A stretch of DNA of 64,000 nucleotides from an uncultured SAR116 cluster alpha proteobacterium (GTDB taxonomy: Bacteria > Pseudomonadota > Alphaproteobacteria > Puniceispirillales > Marisalimonadaceae), in NCBI GenBank assembly GCA_902590245.1, contig CACIWG010000004.1, positions 1-64,000 of the forward strand. Direction: 5' to 3'. Numbering within the stretch: position 1 is the stretch's first letter; the number at the start of each line of letters is the position of its first letter. The notes under the pieces are model-generated. The model saw nothing but the letters and a program-made list of their open reading frames with translations, searched no databases and was not told the origin of the DNA. Shown here piece after piece: positions 47,506 through 57,500 of this stretch. The translations under genes were made by a program, and so were the position numbers.

Positions 47506-48516
47506 ATGAAGAATTTAATTACAGATATTGAAGGAATTTTAGTTGGTTGTGCAGAAGACCATAAGTTTTCTACCGGTGTAACTGTATTATCTGGGCCACG
47601 CCCGTTCACAGCAGTGGTAGATGTTAGAGGTGGTGGAGCTGGAACAAGAGAAACTGAAATTCTTAAACTAGAAAGTTCTATTGGAAGAATTGATGCGATT
47701 GTTTTATCAGGAGGATCAGCTTTTGGACTTGATGCAAGTTCTGAGGTTCAAAAACTTTTACTTGAAGAAGGTAAAGGCTATAAAGTTAAAAATCATTCTA
47801 TACCCTTAGTTTCCTCCGCTGTCATTTTTGATTTAATACAAACAAATAATTTTTGGGAAAATAATGTATCAATTTGGAGAGTTTTAGCTAATAAAGCATA
47901 TAAAAATCTGTCAGAGGATTTCTTACTTGGATCTAAAGGCGCAGGTTATGGAGCAAATACTGGTACTGTAAAAGGTGGACAAGGTTCAGCGTCTAGTGAA
48001 ATAAAGTTAAGTAATGGAAAAAAAATCAAAGTTGGATCTTTAGTTGTTAATAATGCTGTTGGAAACCCTCTTTTAAATGATGGTCCAAATTTCTTGTCTG
48101 GTCATCTTGAGATAAATAATGAATTTGGTGGATTGCCTCCAACTAAAGAGAAATATGATGGTAAGATAAGAGCAAAAAGAATTTCAAATGATTTTGAACA
48201 ACTAAATACTGTTATCGGAATTGTTGCTACAAATGCTCCATTAAACAGAATACAGCTTAAAAGATTGTCAATAATGTGTCATGGTTCCATATCAAGATCA
48301 ATACACCCTTCTCATACACCGATGGATGGAGATACTATATTTGCAATTTCTACTTCAGATAAAAGTTGTTATGTTTCTGAAGAAATTAATAAGTTAGATC
48401 TAACTGTTATCAATACAGTAGCGTCCGACACCTTTTCAAGAGCTTGCAACCGAGCAATTTTTGAAGCTGAAAATATAGGTGGAAAACCTTCTTGGAAAGA
48501 TTTATTTAAAAATTAA
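47506..48516 (+). CDS. P1 family peptidase (DmpA-like Ntn hydrolase)
   Basis: 336 residues. The protein has PRPFTAVVDVRGGGAGTRET, IVLSGGSAFGLDA and KGAGYGANTGTVKGG, and the C-terminal HPSHTPMDGDTIFAIST, all typical of the S58/DmpA family. By alignment from memory the catalytic self-cleavage would be just before T235 in QLNTVIGIVATNAPL. Family members cleave N-terminal residues, some from D-amino acid or beta-peptides. It follows moaA by 13 bases, which may be chance adjacency, and converges on pssA with a 4-base overlap. Confidence 0.9.
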   Translation: MKNLITDIEGILVGCAEDHKFSTGVTVLSGPRPFTAVVDVRGGGAGTRETEILKLESSIGRIDAIVLSGGSAFGLDASSEVQKLLLEEGKGYKVKNHSIPLVSSAVIFDLIQTNNFWENNVSIWRVLANKAYKNLSEDFLLGSKGAGYGANTGTVKGGQGSASSEIKLSNGKKIKVGSLVVNNAVGNPLLNDGPNFLSGHLEINNEFGGLPPTKEKYDGKIRAKRISNDFEQLNTVIGIVATNAPLNRIQLKRLSIMCHGSISRSIHPSHTPMDGDTIFAISTSDKSCYVSEEINKLDLTVINTVASDTFSRACNRAIFEAENIGGKPSWKDLFKN

Positions 48517-49304
48517 TTATTTTTGTTATTTTTCTCAAATCTTGATCTTAATCTATAATAAAATACTGGCGATATGAATATTGTAATAATGTAAATTATC
48601 ACAAGTAATGTAAAACCTTTTGTTGGATTACTAATAATATAATGGCTTAAAATTCCAAGCAAAATTAAAAAAGGTATTACAAACTTTCTAGGCACAAACA
48701 TTACTTTTCCAGAAAAAGTCGGTAAATTACTTACCATTCCAATCGCAATAAGTGAAATCCATACACTAATATAAAATTCTGTTTTAAATTCATTAAGACT
48801 AAATATTTCTAAACCTGTTATTGGTAAAAGAGCTAAAAATGCACCAGCAGGTGTTGGAATACCACTAAAATAATTTTTTGCATAAGTCGCCTTATCTGAT
48901 AGTTCTGAATTGAACCTAGCAAGTCTTAATGCAGAGCATATTATAAAAAGAACTGCTACAATCCAAAGAAATTTATTTTCAGTTCCTCCCATCCAAAAAT
49001 AAATTGTAATAGGAGGAATTGTTCCAAACACCAAGAAATCAGACAATGAATCCAAGTACATTCCAAAGTTACTTGTTGATTTTAAAAGTCTTGCTACTCT
49101 GCCATCTAACAAATCAAAAACAGCAGCAATAATTATAAAAATTATAACTAAATTCCAATTTTCTAACATTGCATGATAAAATGCTTGTAACCCAAAAATC
49201 AAAGCACATATAGTTAAAAAGTTTGGTAAAAGCCATGTTATTGAAAATTTTTTTGGACGATCTGAAAAAGCTTTTCTAGCTAATTTAATACCTCTAATTT
49301 TCAT
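48513..49304 (-). CDS. pssA: CDP-diacylglycerol-serine O-phosphatidyltransferase
   Basis: 263 residues, membrane enzyme that makes phosphatidylserine. The CDP-alcohol phosphotransferase motif is DLLDGRVARLLKSTSNFGMYLDSLSD, with the DG-AR and G-D-D-type aspartates in place. About eight hydrophobic segments span the protein; the final one is followed by a basic tail. It begins 3 bases after psd on the same strand, so the two steps to phosphatidylethanolamine form one operon. Secure. Confidence 0.94.
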   Translation of the reverse strand: MKIRGIKLARKAFSDRPKKFSITWLLPNFLTICALIFGLQAFYHAMLENWNLVIIFIIIAAVFDLLDGRVARLLKSTSNFGMYLDSLSDFLVFGTIPPITIYFWMGGTENKFLWIVAVLFIICSALRLARFNSELSDKATYAKNYFSGIPTPAGAFLALLPITGLEIFSLNEFKTEFYISVWISLIAIGMVSNLPTFSGKVMFVPRKFVIPFLILLGILSHYIISNPTKGFTLLVIIYIITIFISPVFYYRLRSRFEKNNKNN

Positions 49305-49307
49305 AAT

Positions 49308-49997
49308 TTATTTTTTTTTAGAAATTATCTCAGCAAGAACGGTCTCTCCAGCAATTGAAGTTTGCCCTTTTAAAACATTAATTTTTGACCCAATTGGAAT
49401 ATAAACATCTACTTTACTACCAAATCTAATAATTCCAAAAACTTGGCCTGTAACAAGTTTATTTCCTTCTTGACCTTCATTCACAATTCTTCTAGCTAAT
49501 AGTCCTGCAATTTGTACAAAAGCTATTTTAATCTTGTTATTAACATTCATTGCCAAAGATAATCTCTCATTTTCTTTAGATGCTTTATCTAAACTTGCGT
49601 TAAAAAATAGGCCAGGTATATAATTTCTCTTATAAATTGTTCCAGACATTGGCGATCTATTTACATGAACATTAAAAACATTCATGAATATTCCAATTTT
49701 TATATGTTTATTTTTAGGTAAGCCAATCTCTTCGTCTGGAGTGATTTCTTCTATTTCAATAATCTTTCCATCAGCTGGAGCAATAACTAAATTGTTATCA
49801 ATGTTATCTGGGATAACTCTTTCAGGATTTCTAAAAAAATATATACACCATAAAGTTAAAATTAATCCAATGAAGAACAAAGGCGACCAAATCCAACCAA
49901 TTATCAAAGTTACTAAACAAAATATGACTATAAATGGCAATCCAGATGAATGAATTGGAACAAATAAACTATTTTTAATAGAATCTAATATTGACAT
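49308..49997 (-). CDS. psd: Phosphatidylserine decarboxylase (short, archaeal-like class)
   Basis: 229 residues. The proenzyme self-cleaves at the Gly-Ser of IIRFGSKVDVYIP to form the pyruvoyl group. The N-terminus has two hydrophobic segments, followed by RNPERVIPDNIDNNLVIAPADGKI and NVFNVHVNRSPMSG, which are typical of the short form found in many Alphaproteobacteria. It converts phosphatidylserine to phosphatidylethanolamine and precedes pssA by 3 bases. Secure. Confidence 0.94.
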   Translation of the reverse strand: MSILDSIKNSLFVPIHSSGLPFIVIFCLVTLIIGWIWSPLFFIGLILTLWCIYFFRNPERVIPDNIDNNLVIAPADGKIIEIEEITPDEEIGLPKNKHIKIGIFMNVFNVHVNRSPMSGTIYKRNYIPGLFFNASLDKASKENERLSLAMNVNNKIKIAFVQIAGLLARRIVNEGQEGNKLVTGQVFGIIRFGSKVDVYIPIGSKINVLKGQTSIAGETVLAEIISKKK

Positions 49998-50035
49998 TTT
50001 TTTAAAACCTATGAATATTGATGTTGAGTATTATA

Positions 50036-50290
50036 ATGTTTAAATCTGAAGAACACAAGCTTGATAAATTAGAACAAGAATTATTAAGTATAGAAAAATT
50101 TGCTAAGAATTTAGATTTAAATCCCAAAGATGAGTATCGTATGGTTCTGACAAATATAGTTTCTGAGGATCAAAAATCTCTTAAAGATCAAAGTAAAAAT
50201 GATCTAATTAAGAGTTTAAATAACATTAAGTTAAATCTGAGCGAACAAATCAAAGAAATTGATAATTTAATTAAAAGTTTTGATAAATAA
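50036..50290 (+). CDS. Small unrecognised coiled-coil-like protein
   Basis: 84 residues from the ATG chosen; the open frame reaches back to a TTG at 50018. No known family recognised. Charged residues dominate and leucine and isoleucine spacing (LDKLEQELLSIEKF and SLNNIKLNLSEQIKEIDNLI) suggests two helices able to form a coiled coil. No signal peptide or membrane segment. No clear ribosome-binding site. It is divergent from psd and precedes the Ig-repeat gene by 81 bases. A real gene is likely because codon use resembles its neighbours and nothing else fills the gap, but function is unknown. Confidence 0.6.
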   Translation: MFKSEEHKLDKLEQELLSIEKFAKNLDLNPKDEYRMVLTNIVSEDQKSLKDQSKNDLIKSLNNIKLNLSEQIKEIDNLIKSFDK

Positions 50291-50371
50291 ATATTTAGTT
50301 GATTAATAATAAAAATATCTTATTTTATAGGTTGATATAAAATAGTTTATATTAGGAGTTTGGAGATTTTA

Positions 50372-51523
50372 ATGCCTACATCATTAGTTAAATTTTTCGG
50401 ATACACTGCATTGTCAGCAATTTTAATTGTTGGAACAACAAATTTGAATGTCTCAATTGCAGGAGGCGATCCGAGCATTAAGGATAAAAAAGTCTATCAA
50501 AAAGAGTCTAATATTAAACAACATAATCATAATGAAGTTTACAAAACAGATAATAATAAAGAAAATAAAAATAATAAAAATTCATTAGAAGCTGTCAACA
50601 AAAAGGAAGATTCAACTGTTTCTGGATTTTCTGCTGTAGAAGATGAACCTTTAATTGTTGATTTGTCATCCGTTATTGATTCAGATGGAATGGGTCAAGT
50701 AAGTGTTCAATGGCAAATATCAGATTCAGGAAGTAATTGGAAAAATATTAGTAAAGAAGTAAGTCAATCTTTTACTCCAAGAGAAATTCATGTTGGTAAA
50801 AAATTAAGAGTAGTAATTTCATATGTCGATGGTCAAGGCAATCTTGAGACATTAATTAGCCCACCCTCATCTACTGTAAAAAATGTTAATGACAAACCAA
50901 CAGGTTCCGCTCGACTTATTGGGTCACCCGTAGAAGATAGCGCCCTAGTAGTTGATACATCAAGTATTTCAGACGAGGATGGTATAGGTGGATTTGAAAT
51001 TTCTTGGCAACGATCTTCATCACAATCAGATTGGGAAGCTTTTCCATCAGGGACCGGAGAAGTCTTAAGATTACAACAAGAACATGTAAATTATTCTTTT
51101 AGAGCAGTTGTTTCATATGTTGATAGTCATGGTACTAGAGAAGTATTATACACGAGTCCATCTGAGTCAATTGACAATTTAGATGACCCTGTTCAAGGAG
51201 ATGTGACCATAAATGGCATGCCTAGAGAAGGATCAATTCTTAAAGCTATTTCAAACTCATTATCAGATGAAGATGGTATAGCTTCAATTAATATTAGCTG
51301 GGAAAAATCAAAAGATGGACGTAATTGGATCACTCTTAATAGCATTAGTGGTCCATCGCTTAATCTTAATCAAGGGTTAGTAGGTTATCAAATTAGAACA
51401 AGGGTTGCAGTAGTTGACAATTTTGGTATTGAAACAAATCTCTACAGCCTGGCAACAAGAACAGTTGAAAATGTCAATAATAGACCTTCAGGAAGAATAA
51501 TTATTCGAAGAGTTGGTCAATAA
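50372..51523 (+). CDS. Secreted tandem Ig-like repeat protein, unrecognised
   Basis: 383 residues. A signal peptide (residues about 1-30, ending NVSIAGG) is followed by a lysine/asparagine-rich linker to about residue 80 and three degenerate repeats of roughly 90 residues at about 81-172, 174-265 and 274-367. Each contains a D-D-G-(M/I) turn, a W-x-x-S core and a VSYVD-type strand near the end, similar to tandem Ig-like/cadherin-like repeats in bacterial surface proteins. The last 13 residues look like the start of a fourth repeat cut short. Start ATG has GGAG 6 bases upstream; an in-frame TTG at 50360 would add four residues. Candidate promoter TTGATT-16-TATTTT at 50299-50326 is weak. Confidence 0.8.
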   Translation: MPTSLVKFFGYTALSAILIVGTTNLNVSIAGGDPSIKDKKVYQKESNIKQHNHNEVYKTDNNKENKNNKNSLEAVNKKEDSTVSGFSAVEDEPLIVDLSSVIDSDGMGQVSVQWQISDSGSNWKNISKEVSQSFTPREIHVGKKLRVVISYVDGQGNLETLISPPSSTVKNVNDKPTGSARLIGSPVEDSALVVDTSSISDEDGIGGFEISWQRSSSQSDWEAFPSGTGEVLRLQQEHVNYSFRAVVSYVDSHGTREVLYTSPSESIDNLDDPVQGDVTINGMPREGSILKAISNSLSDEDGIASINISWEKSKDGRNWITLNSISGPSLNLNQGLVGYQIRTRVAVVDNFGIETNLYSLATRTVENVNNRPSGRIIIRRVGQ

Positions 51524-51598
51524 TTTGTTGATTTACGCATAATAATAATAATAATTAAATCATTTGAAATTCTCTATTAATAATAACCAGGTAGTTAC

Positions 51599-51877
51599 AT
51601 GACAGTTAAATCTGAAGATAAAAAAGCAAATTCTAATATTATTAAATTCAATAATTTGAAGAAAAAAAACAAACAAATAACTTCAACTATTGCTGCTATA
51701 ATTGCTGTAAACATTCAACATCCTGAAAATACCTCACCCGAAGATTATTTAATAGAAAATATTGAACTTAACGAAAACATTGAGATTGTTGCTTTTGAAG
51801 ATGCACTAGAAGATTTGATTGACAATTCTCAAACTGATGATTCTAAAAACTCTAAAAATTTTGTAAATGATGCTTAA
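51599..51877 (+). CDS. Small unrecognised acidic protein
   Basis: 92 residues, no known family recognised. The first third is lysine-rich (KKANSNIIKFNNLKKKNKQ), followed by a short hydrophobic patch (TIAAIIAVNI) and an acidic C-terminus (IELNENIEIVAFEDALEDLID). No typical signal peptide. It lies 75 bases after the Ig-repeat gene on the same strand and may be cotranscribed. Its stop overlaps the convergent rhodanese gene by 4 bases. Function unknown; gene reality moderately supported by context and frame length. Confidence 0.6.
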   Translation: MTVKSEDKKANSNIIKFNNLKKKNKQITSTIAAIIAVNIQHPENTSPEDYLIENIELNENIEIVAFEDALEDLIDNSQTDDSKNSKNFVNDA

Positions 51878-52257
51878 ATAAATTTTACTGGTAAACTTTT
51901 CTTCCAGTTATGATCATTTTCGTTACAAAAACCCTCAAATATATTAAAACTATCTTTAAAACCAAATTTTATTGCAAATTGTGAGGCCATCAGTGATCTT
52001 GAACCAGATCTACATATAAAAAATAGAGTGTCTTTTTGGTTAAATTTTACTAAAAGAAATTTTTTATATTTGTCAAAAAAATTTTGATCTAAAATTGGTC
52101 CCCAATTAATTAAATAAGTTTCTTTATTAATTGATGATAAATCGGGAATTCCTGTTGTCTTCCATTCTAAATCTGATCGAGTGTCAATCAAATAAGAATT
52201 AACTTTTTTTGATAAAAGATCAAATGCATCTATTGCTTTAATATTTATAAAATTCAA
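51874..52257 (-). CDS. Single-domain rhodanese-like sulfurtransferase
   Basis: 127 residues, one rhodanese domain. The active-site cysteine is in FFICRSGSRSLMASQFA, with SYLIDTRSDLEWKTTGIP forming the conserved first half. It could carry sulfur as persulfide; partner unknown. No signal peptide. It begins 14 bases after the bioY stop on the same strand, perhaps cotranscribed. It overlaps the acidic small protein's stop by 4 bases. Confidence 0.88.
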   Translation of the reverse strand: MNFINIKAIDAFDLLSKKVNSYLIDTRSDLEWKTTGIPDLSSINKETYLINWGPILDQNFFDKYKKFLLVKFNQKDTLFFICRSGSRSLMASQFAIKFGFKDSFNIFEGFCNENDHNWKKSLPVKFI

Positions 52258-52271
52258 TGTAATAATCTAAG

Positions 52272-52862
52272 TTATTTTGATATCTTCCAAATATACGGTG
52301 TGATAATCCCTGCTAGCAGCAACTTATAAAAATCACCTAATATAAAAGGATAAAAACCTTTTAACAAAGCATAATCGAAACCTTTCAAAAGAGCTAATTG
52401 GAAAATCCCTAAAGTGTAAATTACTCCCATACCTATTAACATTGAAATTATTGATAGAAGAACCTTTTTTCCCCATCCGAGGTCAGCTAGATACCCCACA
52501 ATAAAAGCACTCACGAAGAAACCTAAAATAAAACCTCCAGTTGGACCCATTAAATAGGCAAGGCCTCCTCCAAACGCAAAAACTGGCAGCCCGATAATAC
52601 CTTTAAAAATATATAATCCAACTGTAAAAGTTGCTAGCTTTCTTCCAAATAACATGGCAATCATTAATACAGCCATAGGTTGTAAAGTCATTGGAACAGG
52701 ATAAAGAGGAACTTTAATTTTTGCAGAAGCAATTAATAATAAACTACCTAGAAAAACAGTAATTATTAAAAAAAGTGTTTTTATATTTACGTTATCAGTA
52801 TTCTTACTTATTAGTTTTCCAATCCAGGTTTTATTATTAATAATATTTGTTTGATGTAACAT
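52272..52862 (-). CDS. bioY: Biotin transporter BioY
   Basis: 196 residues with about six membrane helices, the S-component of an ECF-type biotin importer. VPLYPVPMTLQPMAVLMIAMLFGRK and LMGPTGGFILGFFVSAFIVGYLA are the conserved stretches of the family. The energy-coupling subunits BioM and BioN are not nearby; solitary BioY is known to work alone or with a shared module. It is divergent from xdhC across 79 bases; no biotin operon was seen in that gap. Its presence suggests biotin uptake. Confidence 0.92.
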   Translation of the reverse strand: MLHQTNIINNKTWIGKLISKNTDNVNIKTLFLIITVFLGSLLLIASAKIKVPLYPVPMTLQPMAVLMIAMLFGRKLATFTVGLYIFKGIIGLPVFAFGGGLAYLMGPTGGFILGFFVSAFIVGYLADLGWGKKVLLSIISMLIGMGVIYTLGIFQLALLKGFDYALLKGFYPFILGDFYKLLLAGIITPYIWKISK

Positions 52863-52941
52863 TTATAAACAGCCTTGTTTGTAATTATTGATAAATAATA
52901 TTATCAATATAGTATAACAAAATAATAAATAAAAATGAAAT

Positions 52942-53895
52942 ATGAATAATTTAGACGATATTATCACACCAACTTTTAATTGGTTAAAAGAAAAAAATAA
53001 AGTCGCAATTGCAACTGTTATTTCCACGTGGGGAAGTGCACCTAGACAAGTTGGTGGTCAAATGGCCATTAATGAAAAAAGTGAAATTATAGGATCTGTA
53101 TCAGGAGGATGTGTAGAAAACTCAGTGATAACAGAAGCTCTTGATTCATTAAAAGATAAAAAACATAGAATCAAAGATTATGGTATTACAAATGATTTAG
53201 CTTGGGAAGTAGGATTAGCATGCGGTGGTAATTTAAAAATACTTATAAACCCACTAGAAAATGATGATAAAATAATATTTAAAGCAAAAAAGATGATTGA
53301 TAAAAGAGAGAGAATTATTATTGAAGTGGACTGTGAAACTGGAAACAGAAAAATAATTTCAAAACCAGATGAAGAACAAAAAAAAACAAGTTACTTGGAT
53401 CATAATAAAAATATTTTTTATCATATAATAGATCCAAAACCTCGTCTTTTTATAATAGGAGGTGTACATCTATCACAAGCACTTTCTTCACTAGCCAATA
53501 TTTGTGAATTTCAAGTAATAATTATCGATCCAAGAAATTATTTTGCGAACATAAAAAGATTTCCAAACGATTTAATTATTAATGACTGGCCAGATGAAGC
53601 ATTAAAAAATTACAAATTTAATTTTTCAGACAATATTGTAACACTGACACATGACCCAAAAATTGATGATCTTGCATTAAAAATAGCTTTAAATTCTAAC
53701 ATTGGGTATATCGGTTCTCTTGGAAGTAGAAAAACTCATGCAAGCAGAATTGAGAGACTTAAAAGTGAGGGCTATAATTTGGAACAAATTAGTAAAATTC
53801 ATGCACCAATTGGATTAAATATTTATTCTAAAACACCACAAGAAATTGCCCTTTCTATTATGGCTGAAATAATACAAGTAAGAAGAAGTTTTTGA
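52942..53895 (+). CDS. XdhC/CoxI family molybdenum hydroxylase maturation protein
   Basis: 317 residues. The N-terminal stretch IATVISTWGSAPRQVGGQMAI, followed by GSVSGGCVENSVI, is the conserved XdhC/CoxI domain. The C-terminal half has a Rossmann-like LFIIGGVHLSQALSSLA segment and YIGSLGSRKTHASRI. XdhC inserts or protects sulfurated molybdenum cofactor for xanthine dehydrogenase-family enzymes. No such enzyme is in the window. It overlaps the next gene by 4 bases (TTGA), consistent with joint expression. Confidence 0.92.
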   Translation: MNNLDDIITPTFNWLKEKNKVAIATVISTWGSAPRQVGGQMAINEKSEIIGSVSGGCVENSVITEALDSLKDKKHRIKDYGITNDLAWEVGLACGGNLKILINPLENDDKIIFKAKKMIDKRERIIIEVDCETGNRKIISKPDEEQKKTSYLDHNKNIFYHIIDPKPRLFIIGGVHLSQALSSLANICEFQVIIIDPRNYFANIKRFPNDLIINDWPDEALKNYKFNFSDNIVTLTHDPKIDDLALKIALNSNIGYIGSLGSRKTHASRIERLKSEGYNLEQISKIHAPIGLNIYSKTPQEIALSIMAEIIQVRRSF

Positions 53896-54500
53896 AAAAT
53901 AACAAGATTATAAAGGTTATTTTAGCTGCTGGATTAAGCAAAAGATTTGGATTAAGTAATAAAATCTTAGCAAAAATTAATAAAAAAACTCTTATTGAAA
54001 TAATTTTAGATCGGTTAATTGAAATTGATTCAAATCAAAATAATATAATAGTAATTGGAGGAAATGATTATAATTCTCTAAAAAAAACGTTAAAAAAATA
54101 TGATGTAAAAATATTTTATAACAAAAATTATAAAAATGGTTTAGGGAGTTCAGTATCTTTTATTTTAAAAAAAAAAATAAATAAAAATGGAATAATGTTT
54201 ATTCCAGGAGATATGCCTTTAATTTCTAAAAAAGATTTTAAAAAACTAATTAATACTTTTGTTCATAAAAAAAATAAAATCATTTCTCCATGTTACAAAA
54301 AACAAAATGGAAACCCTTTAATAATTCCAAAAATCTATTTTGATTTGTTAAAAAATCTAAAAAGAGATGAAGGTGCCAGAAAATTTTTACCCTCTAAAGA
54401 TTTTATTCACGTACCATGTAGCTATGGAACCATTTTTGACATAGATACAAAATATGAGTTATTAAAAGCAAAACTATTAAATAAAAAATTAAATTATTAA
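53892..54500 (+). CDS. MobA-like nucleotidyltransferase (molybdenum cofactor cytidylyltransferase type)
   Basis: 202 residues. The start IKVILAAGLSKRFGLSNKIL is the NTP-binding signature of the MobA/MocA family, and FIPGDMPLISKKDF the metal-binding D-M-P stretch. Paired with XdhC it most likely adds CMP to molybdopterin to form the dinucleotide cofactor of xanthine-oxidase-type enzymes; IspD-like or other NTP-transferase functions are less likely. The start codon is TTG at 53892, 4 bases inside xdhC. It converges on the RND transporter gene with a 2-base gap. Confidence 0.85.
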   Translation: MKNNKIIKVILAAGLSKRFGLSNKILAKINKKTLIEIILDRLIEIDSNQNNIIVIGGNDYNSLKKTLKKYDVKIFYNKNYKNGLGSSVSFILKKKINKNGIMFIPGDMPLISKKDFKKLINTFVHKKNKIISPCYKKQNGNPLIIPKIYFDLLKNLKRDEGARKFLPSKDFIHVPCSYGTIFDIDTKYELLKAKLLNKKLNY

Positions 54501-54502
54501 AT

Positions 54503-57500
54503 TTAATTACTTTTTTTATATTTCAAGGCGATCATTAATAATGGAGGTATCATAAAAAAAGTAAGTAACGTGGACATTGTTAAACCTCCAAAAATAACTG
54601 CCCCAATACCTCTGTAAAGCTCAGAACCTGCCCCTGGAAATAAAAGTAAAGGTGTTAACCCGAATAAACTAGTTAAGGTAGACATAAAAATAGGTCTAAT
54701 CCTATTCTTAGTAGCTTCTATTATACAACTTTTTAGTGTTAAATTTTCATATTTTTTATGCCAAACTGTTTGCTCCACCATTAAAATTGAATTGTTAACA
54801 ACTACGCCTGTTAATATTATGAAACCTAACATAGTTAACATGTCTAAAGGTTGCTTAATAAATAAATTTATAATAATTAATGCCAGAATTCCACCTACTG
54901 CTGCAGAAGGAACAATAACTAAAACTATTAAGGGTAGTGTAAATGATTTCATTAAAATCGTTAAAAGGATAAATATTACGAAAACTGCAATAAAGACATT
55001 TTGCTGCATGCTATTCCATGTTCTCTCTAATTCACTTGCAGCTCCGGATATATTTACAAATACACCTTTAGGAAGTTTACTATTTAAGGGCTTAATTAAT
55101 TTGTCATCTAAAATTTTAATTGATTCCTCTAATGAAATATCTTCATTGGGTCTTAATTGTATAGACAAAACTCTTTTTCCCGAAAGGCGTTTTATTTGAT
55201 TAGGAAGACCTACTATCTCTAAATCAGCAACCTGAGACAGCGTTATATTTTCTCCACTATTAGTTACAAAAGAAAAATTCTCTAAGTCGTCAATTTTATT
55301 GAAGTTTCTTTTGCTAGATAACAATGTCATATCAATTAATCTTCCTTCAAAAGGAACTTCAGAAACTCTTAAACCATCATTATAAACATCCAAAACAGTT
55401 GCAAATTCTCTAGCTGAAATACCATACTCTGACAATTTTAAGTTATTTGGCTTTATTATCACTTGAGGAGCATCATTATTTAAAGTTGGTATGGAGCGCA
55501 CCTGATGACCATCTGATGGAGGAAATTCTTTTCTAATATCTCTAAATAAGTTTTGTGAAACTGGTTTTATTTGTTTCAGTGAAGGTCCTGTAATATTAAC
55601 TCTTATTGATCGAGAACCACCAACAGATCTTCCAAAAAGTGATGCTTGTTGAGCAAATGCCCTTGCACCAGGTTGAGCTCTAACAGGATTAGTTAAAATT
55701 GGTAAAATTTCTTTTACTCGTTTAGCATTTTCAGTTGCAGCACCAGCAAAAGCACCTCCTGAATATGCCACAAAAAAGAACCTGGATATTTTTGGCTTTT
55801 CACCTTCAACATCAATTTTCTTTTCCCATAATGGTTGAGCTGATTTTTCCATTGCTCGTGCTATTTCTAATGTAGCCTCTTTATTATACCCTGGAGGAAC
55901 AATTATTCTTGCAAATACGAAGTTTCTGTTTCCGTCTGGTAAATAATCCAAAGGAGGGATAAATGAAAAAACAAAAATAAATGATATTAAAATTATGCTA
56001 AATATCACAGTTAAACCTCTTTTTGATGTTTCAAGAGACCATTCAATATACTTTAATATCCATGTTTTAAAATTATTAGCTAAGTTATCAATAACAGGTA
56101 TCTTAAATATTTTGTCTTGATCTAGTTTATTTCTTCTTAACGAAATATTAGCCATTGTAGGTATTAAAGTTAATGATACTAAAACAGAAATAACTACAGA
56201 AACAGATATAGCAACAGCGATATCTCGAAATAATTGTCCAACAGGAAGATCAACCATTAAGACTGGTATAAAAACAACAACAGTGGTTAACGCAGAACCT
56301 AAAATAGGTTTCCATACTTGCAATGCACCATTTAATGACGCTTTTTCAGAATTTAAACCAGATTGATTGAGTCTATATATGTTTTCTTGGCTAACAATAG
56401 AAGCGTCAACAACCATACCAACAGCAAAAGCTAAACCTGCTAGAGAAATAACATTTATTGAAAGTCCTAAAGAAGAAATCATTACAAAAGTTCCAACTAC
56501 TGAAACTGGAATAGCAAACATAATTATAAGAGTAGGTCTTAAATTTCTTAAGAAAATCATCAAAACACAAATAGCTAGAATTCCTCCAATTATTATGTTT
56601 TGTTGAACTAGATCTATTGCATTGTTAATGTAGATGGTTTCATCATATACATTATATAATTCTAAACCTTTATTGTTTAAGTTTGTCTTGTTTAAACTTT
56701 CAATTTCCTTATTTAATAATTCCATAGTTTTGACAACATTCGCCCCTGGTTCTCTTAAAACCGCAAAGGTTATTGCATCTTCACCATTGATTCTTCTAAA
56801 GCTAGTTGGATTTTTGTAAGAAATAAAAATATTAGCAACATCACCTAACTTCACTGAAGTACTACTAGTACTAGATGAATTATCAGTTTTTATAATTATA
56901 TTTTGAGCACTTTCAGGAGTATAAGCAATTGCTTCAGCTCTAAGAGTATATGTTCTTTTACCCTCAATTAATTCTCCTACCGTCAGTTGGGCAGAGCTGT
57001 TTTTAAGAGAATTAACTAAACTATTAATATTAATACCAAAATTGGCAAGTTTTTGCATATCTACACTAATTTTTAATTCTTTTTTACTACCTCCTCTAAA
57101 TGTAACTTCAGAAACACCTTCAATTCTTGATACATTTTCTATTATTTCGAATTCAACTAAATCACCTAAAGTTGTCATTTCACCAACTTTAGAGTCTTTT
57201 GTTTTGATTAAAACTAATCTTGATATAGGGCTGTCTTCTGAATTAGATGTCCTAACTACAGGTTTTGTAGCTTCTTCTGGAAGTCCATTAATTGTTGAAA
57301 TTCTGTTCAACAATTTAATTGTAGCATTATCTATATTTTCTCCAATGTTATACGTTAAGGTAACTCTACCTGAACCGTATCTGCTATCTGATTCTATTTT
57401 TTCAACGCCTGATAAAGAACTTATTGATCTTTCTAATCTTGTAATTATTTCTCTTTCAACATCATCAGGTGAAGCTCCAGGCCAAGATACACGAACTTGA

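Noticed and set aside
51539-51555. ATA/TAA microsatellite run
   Set aside because: Short simple repeat in a non-coding gap of an AT-rich genome; no evidence of function.
52863-52941. Possible biotin regulatory site between bioY and xdhC
   Set aside because: No convincing BirA or BioR type palindrome could be seen in the 79 bases.
57042-57500. 152-codon open frame on the plus strand
   Set aside because: Antisense to the RND pump gene, serine- and leucine-rich as expected from a complement of coding sequence.
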